NCBI RefSeq assembly: GCF_002554795.1
Contig: NZ_PDEQ01000003.1
Coordinates: 434,001-498,000 of the forward strand
Reading direction: 5' to 3'
Origin: Longibacter salinarum
Lineage (GTDB): Bacteria > Bacteroidota > Rhodothermia > Rhodothermales > Salinibacteraceae
DNA: 64,000 nucleotides
This document shows positions 26,653-34,851 of the stretch, piece by piece. A model generated the notes under the pieces. That model was given only the letters and a program-made list of their open reading frames with translations. It made no database searches and was not told where the DNA came from. A program made the position numbers and the translations under genes. Positions within the stretch are counted from its first letter, which is position 1; each line of letters opens with the position of its first letter.

Positions 26653-27048
26653 AACAGTATCACGTGGTTCCCCAGCCGGCTGAGAGGACAGAGAGCGTGA
26701 ATTAAGGACCCTAACAAAACGTGCTTCGATGAGCGAGGGCGAGCGAGTCGGGCGGGATCCAGGCGCCTGAAGCAGGTGAACCCGAAGTGGTTCAGCGACG
26801 CAGCGGCGCGAAGCTAGTGCCTGTGGTGCGACGCGAAGCTAGTGTCCATGGCGCACAACGCCGAGCCCGGTTCAGACGCATGCAGTTCGGATGAGGTATT
26901 GTTAGGGCCTCGCAGTCCGATTAAGCGTTGGTCTTCCGTGCAACGCCTGAACGAGCGATCGACTCGGGTTTGGATTTCAGTTGTGCTTTTCGGATGTTAG
27001 GCGCGTCCGGTTTCTCCTTCACTTTTCTCGCCTTGCGCGCCTACCAAC
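26653..27048. other. Intergenic region with a short tandem repeat
   Basis: A 396-base region without a supported gene. It carries two copies of CGCGAAGCTAGTG at 26807-26819 and 26832-26844, spaced 25 bases apart, with similar flanks ending in TGG. A related GCGAAGCTAG occurs near 63978. The remainder shows no clear structure. Confidence 0.5.
26807..26844. repeat. Two-copy direct repeat, 25-base period
   Basis: CGCGAAGCTAGTG is found twice, offset by exactly 25 bases, inside the spacer before the MBL hydrolase gene. Two copies only; no CRISPR-like array. Confidence 0.6.
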
Positions 27049-27906
27049 ATGACCACAATCGGCGATTACACACTTCACGCGATTGAAACCGGCCGATTTG
27101 GTCTCGATGGTGGAGCCATGTTTGGGATCGTTCCGAAGCCCCTCTGGGCGAAGCGGATCGATCCCGATGAGCAAAACCGCATCCCGCTGGCCATGCGGTG
27201 TCTGCTTTTGCAATCCGAGTCCAGGACAATCCTCATCGACTGCGGGTTGGGGGATACGTTTGACGGCACGAAGTACCGGGAGATATATGCCGTTGATACC
27301 GAACACTCAGATCTTGAACACTCGCTAGCCAACGCTGGCGTTTCGCGCGAAGAGATTACGGATGTAGTATTGACGCACCTCCACTTCGATCATTGCGGTG
27401 GAGCGACGCGGGCTGCGGGTGATGAGAGAGAGCCAACGTTTCCGAATGCTGTCTATCACGTGCAGCGGGATCACTGGCAGTGGGCGATAGAAAGCAATCC
27501 GAAAGAGCACGGGTCATTTCGGACGGATACGTTCAAGCCGCTATCGACCAGCGGTCAGGTTGACTTTGTGGATGGGGAAAAAACGATTTTTCCCGGCGTG
27601 GACGTCATGCTTGTGAATGGACACACTCATGCTCAGCAGATGGTGAAGATTACCGGGCCGGAAGGCGTACTTGTGTATGTTGCCGATCTGTTACCGACAT
27701 CCCACCATCTCGCTCCCGCGTGGACAATGGCGTACGACGTACGTCCACTGGTGACGATCGACGAAAAACAGTTATTCTTGGAGAAAGCGGTGGAAGCGGA
27801 ATGGAACTTGTTCTTTGAACATGATCCCGATATCCACGTGGCGTCGTTGAAGCGAACCGACCGTGGTATTACCACATGTGATCATCGCCCCCTTCGGAAC
27901 TTTTAG
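27049..27906 (+). CDS. MBL-fold metallo-hydrolase
   Basis: A 285-residue metallo-beta-lactamase-fold enzyme. The metal-binding HLHFDHCGG lies near residue 108, a further His occurs in VNGHTHAQQM, and later an Asp in VYVADLLP. The N-terminal IGDYTLHAIETGRFGLDGGAMFG resembles the family of secreted or cytoplasmic lactonase-like hydrolases. Substrate unknown. Monocistronic by spacing. Confidence 0.88.
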   Translation: MTTIGDYTLHAIETGRFGLDGGAMFGIVPKPLWAKRIDPDEQNRIPLAMRCLLLQSESRTILIDCGLGDTFDGTKYREIYAVDTEHSDLEHSLANAGVSREEITDVVLTHLHFDHCGGATRAAGDEREPTFPNAVYHVQRDHWQWAIESNPKEHGSFRTDTFKPLSTSGQVDFVDGEKTIFPGVDVMLVNGHTHAQQMVKITGPEGVLVYVADLLPTSHHLAPAWTMAYDVRPLVTIDEKQLFLEKAVEAEWNLFFEHDPDIHVASLKRTDRGITTCDHRPLRNF

Positions 27907-28073
27907 GTCGCTTTTCGCCTCGTCCTATCACGGATGGAGTCGTAGAGGCTCCCGAACGCACTTCCGAGGTATCGGGTCCCATTGCGCCATGTGATGACGG
28001 TTGTGCTTTACAACAAATGAAATGCATGACGTCATCCATCACTGTTTTGTCTCAACCTCACGAGCCGAGCCCG

Positions 28074-28325
28074 ATGAACGCAAAGGAAACGACTGATCCA
28101 TTGCCTGACGAGGCGCGCGAAGCCCTTTCGAAAGTGTATCATGACCTGAACAACCCGCTCTCTATTATTTCGGGCAATGCCCAGTTTCTCCTCGAAATTA
28201 GCCGGGATGCAGATTTAGACGATGCGTTCATTACCTCGGTCGAAGATATTCGGGAAGCTGCGGATCGAATGTCTGAGGCATTGAGACGTCTAACCGAAAT
28301 TCGTCAGGCGGGTACGGAGGAATAG
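28074..28325 (+). CDS. Stand-alone histidine-kinase dimerisation/phospho-acceptor domain
   Basis: An 83-residue protein made of little more than a HisKA (DHp) helix hairpin. The H-box VYHDLNNPLSIISGNAQFLLE carries the phospho-acceptor His at about residue 23, and the second helix is EDIREAADRMSEALRRL. No ATPase domain follows before the stop. It could be a phosphotransfer protein of the Spo0B kind, an antagonist of a full kinase, or a decayed kinase. The upstream ATG at 28017 would add 19 residues. Neighbours give no partner. Confidence 0.75.
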   Translation: MNAKETTDPLPDEAREALSKVYHDLNNPLSIISGNAQFLLEISRDADLDDAFITSVEDIREAADRMSEALRRLTEIRQAGTEE

Positions 28326-28962
28326 CGCCTGACTCATCGTATGTTGGAAAGACACCGTACGGACCGCACAAACGTCTTATGAGTCGTCCGATAGATGAGG
28401 GGAGCGCCTGCGATCACGAATGGCAGTCTCGGCATGTCAGCAGGCGGCCTCTTGCCTTGGACGACGGACGCGTTATAGCAATACGAATTCGCTCATCATC
28501 GACGTGGCACGGCTTGTGCGTCTGTTCTTTTTTGAATACCATTGGAGTGCGACACCACCTCTTTTATCTTTACTGTCTGCCTATCGGGGTATAACCGCTA
28601 CGGACCACCGCTCGACCATTTCACGTCCCGACGAAAGTTGGTCTGTGTCTTCCATGAATGGAGAAGGTAAACCTTCTTTTCACGGTCGCCAGATCGAACG
28701 AGAATAAAAAGGAATCGTGTTCTCGCTTATCAGAAACGGAGTTGCGAAGTAACCCGCCGCGACGGGTCAGTCCATAGACGAATCAACATTGGACCCTTGT
28801 CTCGTTTGCCTTGTTACCAACCTGAAACTGGTAGCCGAGTCCCCCCTTTCTTTTTTTGCGATCGTTGGGTCACATCATATCAGCGGCTGAATTCACCGTT
28901 CGGTCGGGTTCGCGCGGTCGGTTACCTAGTACCCCAATGTATTCATTGAATCACCACTCTCC
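28326..28962. other. Intergenic region before porV
   Basis: A 637-base AT-rich region with no convincing gene. It holds a small hairpin followed by T residues (AGAAGGTAAACCTTCT at 28662-28677, then TTTC). A sequence TGGCACGGCTTGTGC at 28505-28519 has the GG-N10-GC spacing of a sigma-54 promoter but is imperfect. T-rich promoter-like stretches lie near 28845-28860. Confidence 0.35.
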
Positions 28963-30132
28963 ATGACGTACGGACGCCTTTTACCTGGGCAGTCGACGCT
29001 ATCGGCAAGTCTCGTTGCATTGTTCTTGCTCCTCTTCGGACTTGCTCCCTCCGCACATGCCCAACTCGGGGAGTCGACGGCACTTTTTCTTCGCATTGAG
29101 CCCGATAGCCGCGCCGCCGGTATGGGCAATACCGGTGTAGCGCTTGCCGATAACGCGAACGCGATGTTCTGGAATCCTGCAGGTCTGGGTTTTCAGCGCG
29201 ACATGCAGGTCGGTTTCACGCATGCAAGCTGGCTTCCAGAGTTCGATGCTGGACTCTACTTCGAGTATCTAGCAGGAACAGCGCACTTTGATGGTATCGG
29301 CACTTTCGGTGGCCACGTGACCTTTTTGAACCTTGGTGAGATCGAGGTGAGAAATGGAAACGGTGATCCCCTGAAGGTCGAGCGGTCCTTTGAGCTCTCT
29401 ACCGGTCTTTCCTATGGTCGCCAACTCAATGATAATCTGGCCGTCGGCGGTGGTCTCCGGTTTATCTACTCGAAGCTCTCCCCGTCAACGGACGAGGTCG
29501 ATGGTCAGGCAAGTACAGCCGCGATGGACTTAGCGGGTCTCTACCGTACGGACCCATTTGTTGTCGGTGGTACGGACGTGACGGTGTCGACGGGGATGAA
29601 CATCTCGAATATCGGCGGAGGGATGAAGTATGATCGGGACCTCCAAGCGATGCCTACGATGCTCCGTCTCGGTTACGCCGTGACGATGGATTTTGACGAA
29701 TATAACTCGCTTACACTCGCCAACGACTTCACAAAGCAGCTATCCAACGTTGACTACGTGGACTGTGAGCGAGACTCCAATCCACAGACCCAGGAGCAAT
29801 GCTCGGACCCCGATACGTGGTTCACACCGATCTTCTCGTCGTGGTCCGCACAGCCGGGAGAACGTAACGCCGATGGCGATATAACCGAGTTGTCTGTGGC
29901 AGAGCAGGTTACCATGGGGGTCGGGCTGGAGTACTGGTACAGTCAACTCTTCGCCCTCCGCACGGGATACTACTATGAGGATCCTCAGAACGGGAATCGC
30001 GAGTTCCTTAACTTTGGCGCAGGTTTCCGATACAACATCATCGGTATCGATGTCTCATATATTTACACGCTTGAGCAAAATAACCCGCTCGCGAATACTC
30101 TCCGATTCTCGCTTCTTTTAGACATACGATGA
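28963..30132 (+). CDS. porV: PorV/PorQ-type outer-membrane protein (type IX secretion)
   Basis: A 389-residue outer-membrane beta-barrel protein of the UPF0164/PorV family, with a signal peptide ending in PSAHA. The N-terminal hallmark is FLRIEPDSRAAGMGNTGVALADNANAMFWNPAG, followed by alternating strands. The C-terminal strand LRFSLLLDIR ends in a charged residue rather than the usual aromatic. PorV shuttles type IX cargo at the cell surface in Bacteroidota. No other type IX gene is in the window, so the assignment to PorV rather than a paralogue is moderate. It is followed immediately by a strong terminator. Confidence 0.82.
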   Translation: MTYGRLLPGQSTLSASLVALFLLLFGLAPSAHAQLGESTALFLRIEPDSRAAGMGNTGVALADNANAMFWNPAGLGFQRDMQVGFTHASWLPEFDAGLYFEYLAGTAHFDGIGTFGGHVTFLNLGEIEVRNGNGDPLKVERSFELSTGLSYGRQLNDNLAVGGGLRFIYSKLSPSTDEVDGQASTAAMDLAGLYRTDPFVVGGTDVTVSTGMNISNIGGGMKYDRDLQAMPTMLRLGYAVTMDFDEYNSLTLANDFTKQLSNVDYVDCERDSNPQTQEQCSDPDTWFTPIFSSWSAQPGERNADGDITELSVAEQVTMGVGLEYWYSQLFALRTGYYYEDPQNGNREFLNFGAGFRYNIIGIDVSYIYTLEQNNPLANTLRFSLLLDIR

Positions 30133-30541
30133 CACCGAGCCTCACCCCAACGCAGGCGCTATACGTTGGGGTGAGGAATGTCTGTTGAGGATTGTGTACG
30201 ATGTGTTGAAACCTGGCACCGGTTTTGTTTACTTGAAGTAGACAGATTTAGCATCGGTCTAATGCAGTAAGTGACGCTACGAGCGCACCCAGATAAAAAC
30301 GTCGGCTGTATCAACTGATGCAAAAGCTTCCCACGCCTGATACAATACCATCGGACGTCGCGATGATGCGAGTCCAGCACATGCAGCGTTGGCCGATTGG
30401 TAGCTGCCGGATGGCCTCAGGTTGAAACAATTAAGTGTGTTTGGTGCAAAGGCGTCATTATTGATCGATGACGATCGACTACGCCTTGACATTTACGCCG
30501 AATGCGCGCATTCTTACCCCGAGTACCCTGCACTCAGATAT
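30133..30541. other. Intergenic region between porV and the PID-CTERM gene
   Basis: A 409-base region with the porV terminator at its start. AT-rich segments near 30220-30260 and 30420-30450 could hold the promoter of the downstream gene. No protein or RNA gene is supported. Confidence 0.4.
30140..30176 (+). terminator. Terminator of porV
   Basis: Perfect 13-base-pair stem: CCTCACCCCAACG at 30140-30152 with its complement at 30164-30176 and an 11-base loop, starting 8 bases after the porV stop. No T-run follows. Confidence 0.7.
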
Positions 30542-30910
30542 ATGTCAACCACTATGGCGGACATCCGTTACGACCGCATCACCTGGATCCTAAGCGCGGC
30601 GTTATTATCACTTATGCTGGTCGCGCAGCCGGTACAGGCGCAGCAGGATCGGCAAGACCCTTTCTCTAGGCAGCCAGCCGAGTCCGAGCGCGGCTCATCA
30701 ATGGGCCTCCCGTCGTGGGCCGAACCCGGAACGCGTTCTGCGATCGAGCCCCCTGATAATACCCCTGACGACACGCCACCGCCGCCCGGACCACCGACTC
30801 AGCAGGTACCAATAGACGGTGGGCTCGGGTTGCTTGCTGTTGCAGGGGCTGGCTACGCCGTATCACGGTTGCGACGAAAAGACGATGAGGACGAAGACGC
30901 GACTGCCTGA
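30542..30910 (+). CDS. PID-CTERM-type sorted small secreted protein
   Basis: A 122-residue protein starting at ATG 30542 (or 30554). The signal peptide is WILSAALLSLMLVAQPVQAQ. A Pro/Asp/Ser-rich disordered middle (PPDNTPDDTPPPPGPP) is followed by the C-terminal sorting tail VPIDGGLGLLAVAGAGYAVSRLRRK: a VPIDGG motif, a transmembrane stretch and a basic cluster. That tripartite end is the PID-CTERM type seen in Bacteroidota, thought to be handled by an exosortase-like enzyme; none is encoded here. Function unknown. Confidence 0.78.
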   Translation: MSTTMADIRYDRITWILSAALLSLMLVAQPVQAQQDRQDPFSRQPAESERGSSMGLPSWAEPGTRSAIEPPDNTPDDTPPPPGPPTQQVPIDGGLGLLAVAGAGYAVSRLRRKDDEDEDATA

Positions 30911-30974
30911 ATAAACCAGCAGCGCGTAAGGCGTCTGCCACGCCCGTTCCATAGGTAGTGGAGTGCAAACGAAA

Positions 30975-31007
30975 AGAGGCACGTGACATTTGTCGTCACG
31001 TGCCTCT
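30975..31007. terminator. Bidirectional terminator
   Basis: AGAGGCACGTGAC at 30975-30987 pairs perfectly with 30995-31007 across a 7-base loop. On the minus strand it is followed by TTTTC, and on the plus strand by TCGTCGTTT. It separates the convergent PID-CTERM gene and small membrane-protein gene. Confidence 0.85.
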
Positions 31008-31044
31008 CGTCGTTTACGTAGCTGTGATCGGTTGGTCAGCGGCG

Positions 31045-31335
31045 TTACTTAGGTTGACCAGGCAATGAGTCAGTGCCAGAAGGGTCCGGAGAGATCCTCG
31101 CAAGCGAGTCCGGCGTAGCCGTTTGCGTAGAATCCTGGGCGGCCGGAGACTGGTCGAGCGCCGTCTCGGCGACATCCACGAGAAGGAAAGCCCCAACCGT
31201 GCCGAGCCCGAAGATGAAGACAAAGGCACCGACGACGAACATTTTCGATGCCCGCTTGCTCATGGGTTTCGTGCGTGGTTCTAAGCGGTCGGAACCGTCG
31301 GTCGAATTCTGGGAGGTGGGGGGATCCTGAGACAT
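31045..31335 (-). CDS. Small single-pass membrane protein, hypothetical
   Basis: A 96-residue protein with a polar N-terminus, one transmembrane helix (about 33-52, FVVGAFVFIFGLGTVGAFLL) and a long Ser/Asp/Pro-rich outer tail. Conserved domains are not evident. It is the only product of its short transcript, which ends in the shared terminator at 30975. Unrecognised; the composition and good membrane segment support it as real. Confidence 0.65.
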   Translation of the reverse strand: MSQDPPTSQNSTDGSDRLEPRTKPMSKRASKMFVVGAFVFIFGLGTVGAFLLVDVAETALDQSPAAQDSTQTATPDSLARISPDPSGTDSLPGQPK

Positions 31336-31943
31336 GCGACTGTCGGGAGGGGAATAGGACGAGTGGTTCGCTTGAGACCGTCAATCAGCAGACATATACT
31401 AACGGCCGATGCATAAAACCAACGGCTGGCGTGATGGATGGATTCAGGCATCGGATGAGAGGGGCCGCAGGGGTCCGATTTCTCATTCAGCGGGCTGATT
31501 GATGCGGGTGGTGAATGGGTCTGAGTTTCCTCTATGCCGACAAGCTCGAGCATCACTCGGGTATGGCGTTCATTTCTGACGCGTTTTGGAGCTCGGTGAT
31601 AATGTGTCATGAAATTTCGTTTAGGGAGGAGGGAACGCTTTGTCGCCTCAGACATTGTGAAGAATACGTTTCCGACAACAGTTTGAAAACCTATTAGCTG
31701 CGGATCGATTCTGCGAGGCCCATTTGTGTTATGGGCGCCTGCATCTTGTCTCGACTCAACTCGCGCCCTCGCGTACGTTTTTGCCTCATGATTCGGCGTG
31801 CAGTCGCGCGTTAGGTATTGGAGCATGAGGGATGCGGCAAAGCAGGGTGACGTTGTCAGATAAACCCGCAATGCGCATCATGTGCGCCGTTTGCTCTTGA
31901 CAAGTTCTTGATCACGTGTTTACTTAACGCTGTTAACTCACGC
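31336..31943. other. Intergenic region upstream of the tetR gene
   Basis: A 608-base region with no credible gene. Its right end holds a TTGACA at 31897-31902 and, 17 bases on, TTACTT at 31920-31925, a candidate promoter overlapped by the palindrome at 31924-31936. The rest looks unstructured. Confidence 0.45.
31924..31936. promoter_or_regulatory. TetR palindrome, copy 1 (upstream of tetR)
   Basis: TTAAC-GCT-GTTAA, 8 bases before the tetR start. It overlaps a plausible -10 box, which would allow autorepression. The same 5-3-5 palindrome recurs upstream of fadN and fadE. Confidence 0.7.
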
Positions 31944-32570
31944 ATGGGAGCACCATCGAAAAACGCTCAGAATGGCGATCTGCGCCGGCTCATCCTCGAC
32001 ACAGCGCGCCACCTTCTCGTCCAAGATGGGTATAGCAATCTCTCGATGCGGAGGATCGCGAGCGAGATCGACTACAGCGCCACGAGCATTTATCTTTACT
32101 TTGACAACAAAGATATGCTCTTGCATGCCCTGATTGACGAGGGCATGAACCAGCTGTTTGATGCGCTATCGACGATCGCAAAGCAACACCAAAGCGCACC
32201 TATCGATCGGTTGGAAGCGCTTTGTGACGGGTTCATATCGTTTGGGTTGGACAACCCGGAGTACTACGAAATCATGTTTCAACTTCGGCCCGAGAGAATG
32301 GAGCGTTACCCGCCGGAGAAGTATCGAGAGGCCCGGCGGAACCTTGACTTTTTTCGTATGACCCTCGCCGAGGGCGCCTCCGCGGGTGTCTTCGACGTGG
32401 TTGATCCACGTGTGTGTGCTAGTTCTGTTTGGGCCTCGTTGCACGGGACCGTGTCTTTACTTCTCGCAGAACGAGTAGACGTTCGAATCGATCGTGCCGA
32501 CTTTATTCAAGCCGCCATTCGACAGACGCTAAGAAGTTACACCACATCGAAGACGGCGTATCACCCCTAA
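31944..32570 (+). CDS. TetR family transcriptional regulator of fatty-acid degradation (probable)
   Basis: A 208-residue repressor. The N-terminal helix-turn-helix (RRLILDTARHLLVQDGYSNLSMRRIASEIDYSATSIYLYFDNKDMLLHALI) is typical TetR, followed by a ligand-binding domain of the TetR_C_33-like type. ATG at 31944 is preferred to the start at 31908, which would lie upstream of the operator. It directly precedes the acyl-CoA ligase and is surrounded by beta-oxidation genes, so acyl-CoA is the likely inducer, as for FadR of Bacillus. The palindromes at 31924, 34727 and 38718 are its probable sites. Confidence 0.9.
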   Translation: MGAPSKNAQNGDLRRLILDTARHLLVQDGYSNLSMRRIASEIDYSATSIYLYFDNKDMLLHALIDEGMNQLFDALSTIAKQHQSAPIDRLEALCDGFISFGLDNPEYYEIMFQLRPERMERYPPEKYREARRNLDFFRMTLAEGASAGVFDVVDPRVCASSVWASLHGTVSLLLAERVDVRIDRADFIQAAIRQTLRSYTTSKTAYHP

Positions 32571-32648
32571 GTCCCCAGTGCATGTAACTCGTCACCGTCT
32601 GACCGCATTGCTTGCCAGTTTGAGGGTTTCCCCTATCTGGCACCTATC

Positions 32649-34580
32649 GTGGACCTTCCACCTGATCTCTCCTTCGGCTCTATGCCTGGTCCCATCTACA
32701 CCGCCCACGAATCTGCCGGACCACCCATGCTCGGCAAAACGCTTCCGCAACTGCTCTACGAAGCCTGCGAGGCGTATCAGAATCCACGAGCCCTAAATCA
32801 GCCGGAGGGAGATGGTTGGGCGCCAATGTCCCTTGATGATTTCCGCGAGCGTGCAGAATATACCGCGCTTGGCTTACTGGACGCGGGACTGAATCGCGGG
32901 GACAAAGTGGCATTCCTCCTCCACAGTGACGTGAACTTTTGCGTCTCTGACATGGGATGCCTGATCGCCGGCCTGATCGACGTTCCGGTGTATCTATCGA
33001 CGGCCCCGAATCAGATGCAGTACGTCATCGATCACGCCGAGGCGAGTGCTCTCGTCGTGGCGGACGAGGAGCAGTTGTCGGTGGCTGAGGAGATTCTTCC
33101 CCAACTCCCACGGATTCACACCCTCGTTCTGTGTGAAACCGATGGTGAGAAGCCAAGCCCGTCTCTTCCGGATGACGTGTCGTTCTTTACACTCGAGGAG
33201 ATTCAAGAGAAGGGGAAGACATCTACGTCGGACGTGGAGGGAGCGATTGACGACCTCCTTGATAAGGTTCATCCTCAAGATCTCGCAACGCTCATCTACA
33301 CGAGTGGGACGACGGGCAAGCCGAAGGGCGTGATGCTGTCCCACGAGAACATTTCGTACAATGCGACAACGTCCATTTCCGAACTCAGTGGGTTTGAGGC
33401 CGGGCCAGATGGCGAGGTCGCGATCTCCTTCCTGCCGTTGACGCACGTCTTCGCTCGGGCACTGCAGTATGCCTACATGTATAAGGGCATCAGCGTCTAC
33501 TTTTGCCATCCCGACAATCTCGTCGACGCCCTTCCGAAGGTGCAGCCGACCGCCTTTGCTTCCGTCCCTCGCGTTCTGGAGAAGGTTTACGCGGGCATCC
33601 AGAAGAAAATAATGGAGATGGAAGGGCTGCAGAAAACCATCGGCACGTGGGCGCTTGGTGTCGCACGGCAGTACCGAATGGGAGAGCATGCGTCGTTGCC
33701 ATTCACGTTGAAACGCAAGCTAGCGGATGCACTCGTGTTCAGTAAGTGGCGCAAGGCTCTCGGCGGACGCGTGAAGTACATCGTCGTGGGAGGCGCCGCG
33801 CTGCAACCCGATCTCGCGAATACCCTGGCGGCCGCAGGAATTGAGACGTTGCAGGGCTACGGTCTGACGGAAACCAGTCCGGTGATTGCGTTCACTCGGC
33901 CGGAGCGCAATAAGCCGGGAACGGTTGGAGATCCTCTTCCGGGCGTCGAAGTCCGAATTGCGGACGATGGCGAAATCCTGACGCGTGGGCCCCATGTGAT
34001 GCAGGGCTACTACAAAGCGGCCGAGAAGACGGAGAAGGTGATGAGTGAAGGCTGGTTTCATACGGGCGACATCGGGGAGTTCGACGGCAATTTCCTCAAG
34101 ATTACCGATCGGAAGAAGGACCTCTTCAAACTCTCGACCGGCAAATACGTGATGCCACAGCCGATCGAGAATGAACTCGGGAGTCAACCGCTCGTGGACA
34201 AGGCGATTGTGATCGGGAACGGCAGAAAGTTCTGTGCGGCACTCATCTTCCCGACGGAGGATCAGGTGCGAGCGCAAGCCCGACAGCTTGGTATCGACGA
34301 TTCCCAACCGTTCGAGGAGTTGTTGAAAGAACGGGCTATTGTCGATGTCTTCCAGGAGTTGGTCGACGACGCAAACGAAGGGATGGACCACTGGTCCACC
34401 GTGAAACGATTTGCCTTGATTCCGGACGAACTGACAGTCGACTCTGGCCTTCTCACACCAACGCTGAAGGTTAAGCGTCCGAAAATCCGTGACGCGTATG
34501 CTGATGAAATCGATGCACTCTACGAAGAGTCGCCATCACCGGAACGGGAAACCAAGCGGAAAGCAGTGATTGTGGCATAA
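32649..34580 (+). CDS. fadD: Long-chain fatty acid-CoA ligase (AMP-forming)
   Basis: A 643-residue acyl-CoA synthetase that activates fatty acids with ATP and CoA, the entry step of beta-oxidation. The AMP-binding P-loop LIYTSGTTGKPKGVMLSH is near residue 215. Other marks are the motif GYGLTETSPVIAF and the FHTGDIGEFD and KITDRKKDLFKLSTGKYV segments. It resembles the FadD15/ACSL-like group. The start is GTG at 32649, with ATG 32682 an alternative. It follows tetR by 78 bases with no operator between, so the two are probably one operon. Confidence 0.93.
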   Translation: MDLPPDLSFGSMPGPIYTAHESAGPPMLGKTLPQLLYEACEAYQNPRALNQPEGDGWAPMSLDDFRERAEYTALGLLDAGLNRGDKVAFLLHSDVNFCVSDMGCLIAGLIDVPVYLSTAPNQMQYVIDHAEASALVVADEEQLSVAEEILPQLPRIHTLVLCETDGEKPSPSLPDDVSFFTLEEIQEKGKTSTSDVEGAIDDLLDKVHPQDLATLIYTSGTTGKPKGVMLSHENISYNATTSISELSGFEAGPDGEVAISFLPLTHVFARALQYAYMYKGISVYFCHPDNLVDALPKVQPTAFASVPRVLEKVYAGIQKKIMEMEGLQKTIGTWALGVARQYRMGEHASLPFTLKRKLADALVFSKWRKALGGRVKYIVVGGAALQPDLANTLAAAGIETLQGYGLTETSPVIAFTRPERNKPGTVGDPLPGVEVRIADDGEILTRGPHVMQGYYKAAEKTEKVMSEGWFHTGDIGEFDGNFLKITDRKKDLFKLSTGKYVMPQPIENELGSQPLVDKAIVIGNGRKFCAALIFPTEDQVRAQARQLGIDDSQPFEELLKERAIVDVFQELVDDANEGMDHWSTVKRFALIPDELTVDSGLLTPTLKVKRPKIRDAYADEIDALYEESPSPERETKRKAVIVA

Positions 34581-34636
34581 AGGAAACGCGACAGCGTACT
34601 GAACACATGCTTGTGATATATCATACGATAGACGAC

Positions 34637-34674
34637 CTGCGGCGAGAGACATGTTCTCGTACATCTCGCCGCAG
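34637..34674 (+). terminator. Hairpin after fadD
   Basis: CTGCGGCGAGA at 34637-34647 pairs with TCTCGCCGCAG at 34664-34674 over a 16-base loop. It lies 57 bases after the ligase stop and before the fadN operator. No long T-run follows. Confidence 0.65.
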
Positions 34675-34726
34675 CGGCTCGGATGAAAGCGGTTCCAGCC
34701 CCTGAACTTCTCTTTTTGCGACCTGC

Positions 34727-34739
34727 TTAACACTGTTAA
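34727..34739. promoter_or_regulatory. TetR palindrome, copy 2 (upstream of fadN)
   Basis: TTAAC-ACT-GTTAA, 112 bases before the fadN start, identical in arms to the copy in front of tetR. It lies in the promoter region of the fadN-fadA unit. Confidence 0.72.
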
Positions 34740-34851
34740 CCGGCCGTGCTTCCGCTCATATCGATGTGATAACACGACTCGTGTCGTTGCATTCGCCTCC
34801 CCCGCCGGCTTACGCGGTCGCCTTTTTCACCATCATAACCAACATCAAAGT

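Noticed and set aside
26807-26844. Possible CRISPR array
   Set aside because: Only two 13-base repeats at a 25-base period, with similar rather than unique flanks and no cas genes.
28505-28519. Sigma-54-like promoter TGGCACGGCTTGTGC
   Set aside because: It has GG-N10-GC spacing but GTGC in place of TTGC, and it lies about 450 bases from the nearest start. Mentioned only within the gap entry.
31515-31697. Sixty-codon plus-strand frame upstream of tetR
   Set aside because: No family likeness, no upstream signal, and cysteine/histidine-rich composition; not called as a gene.
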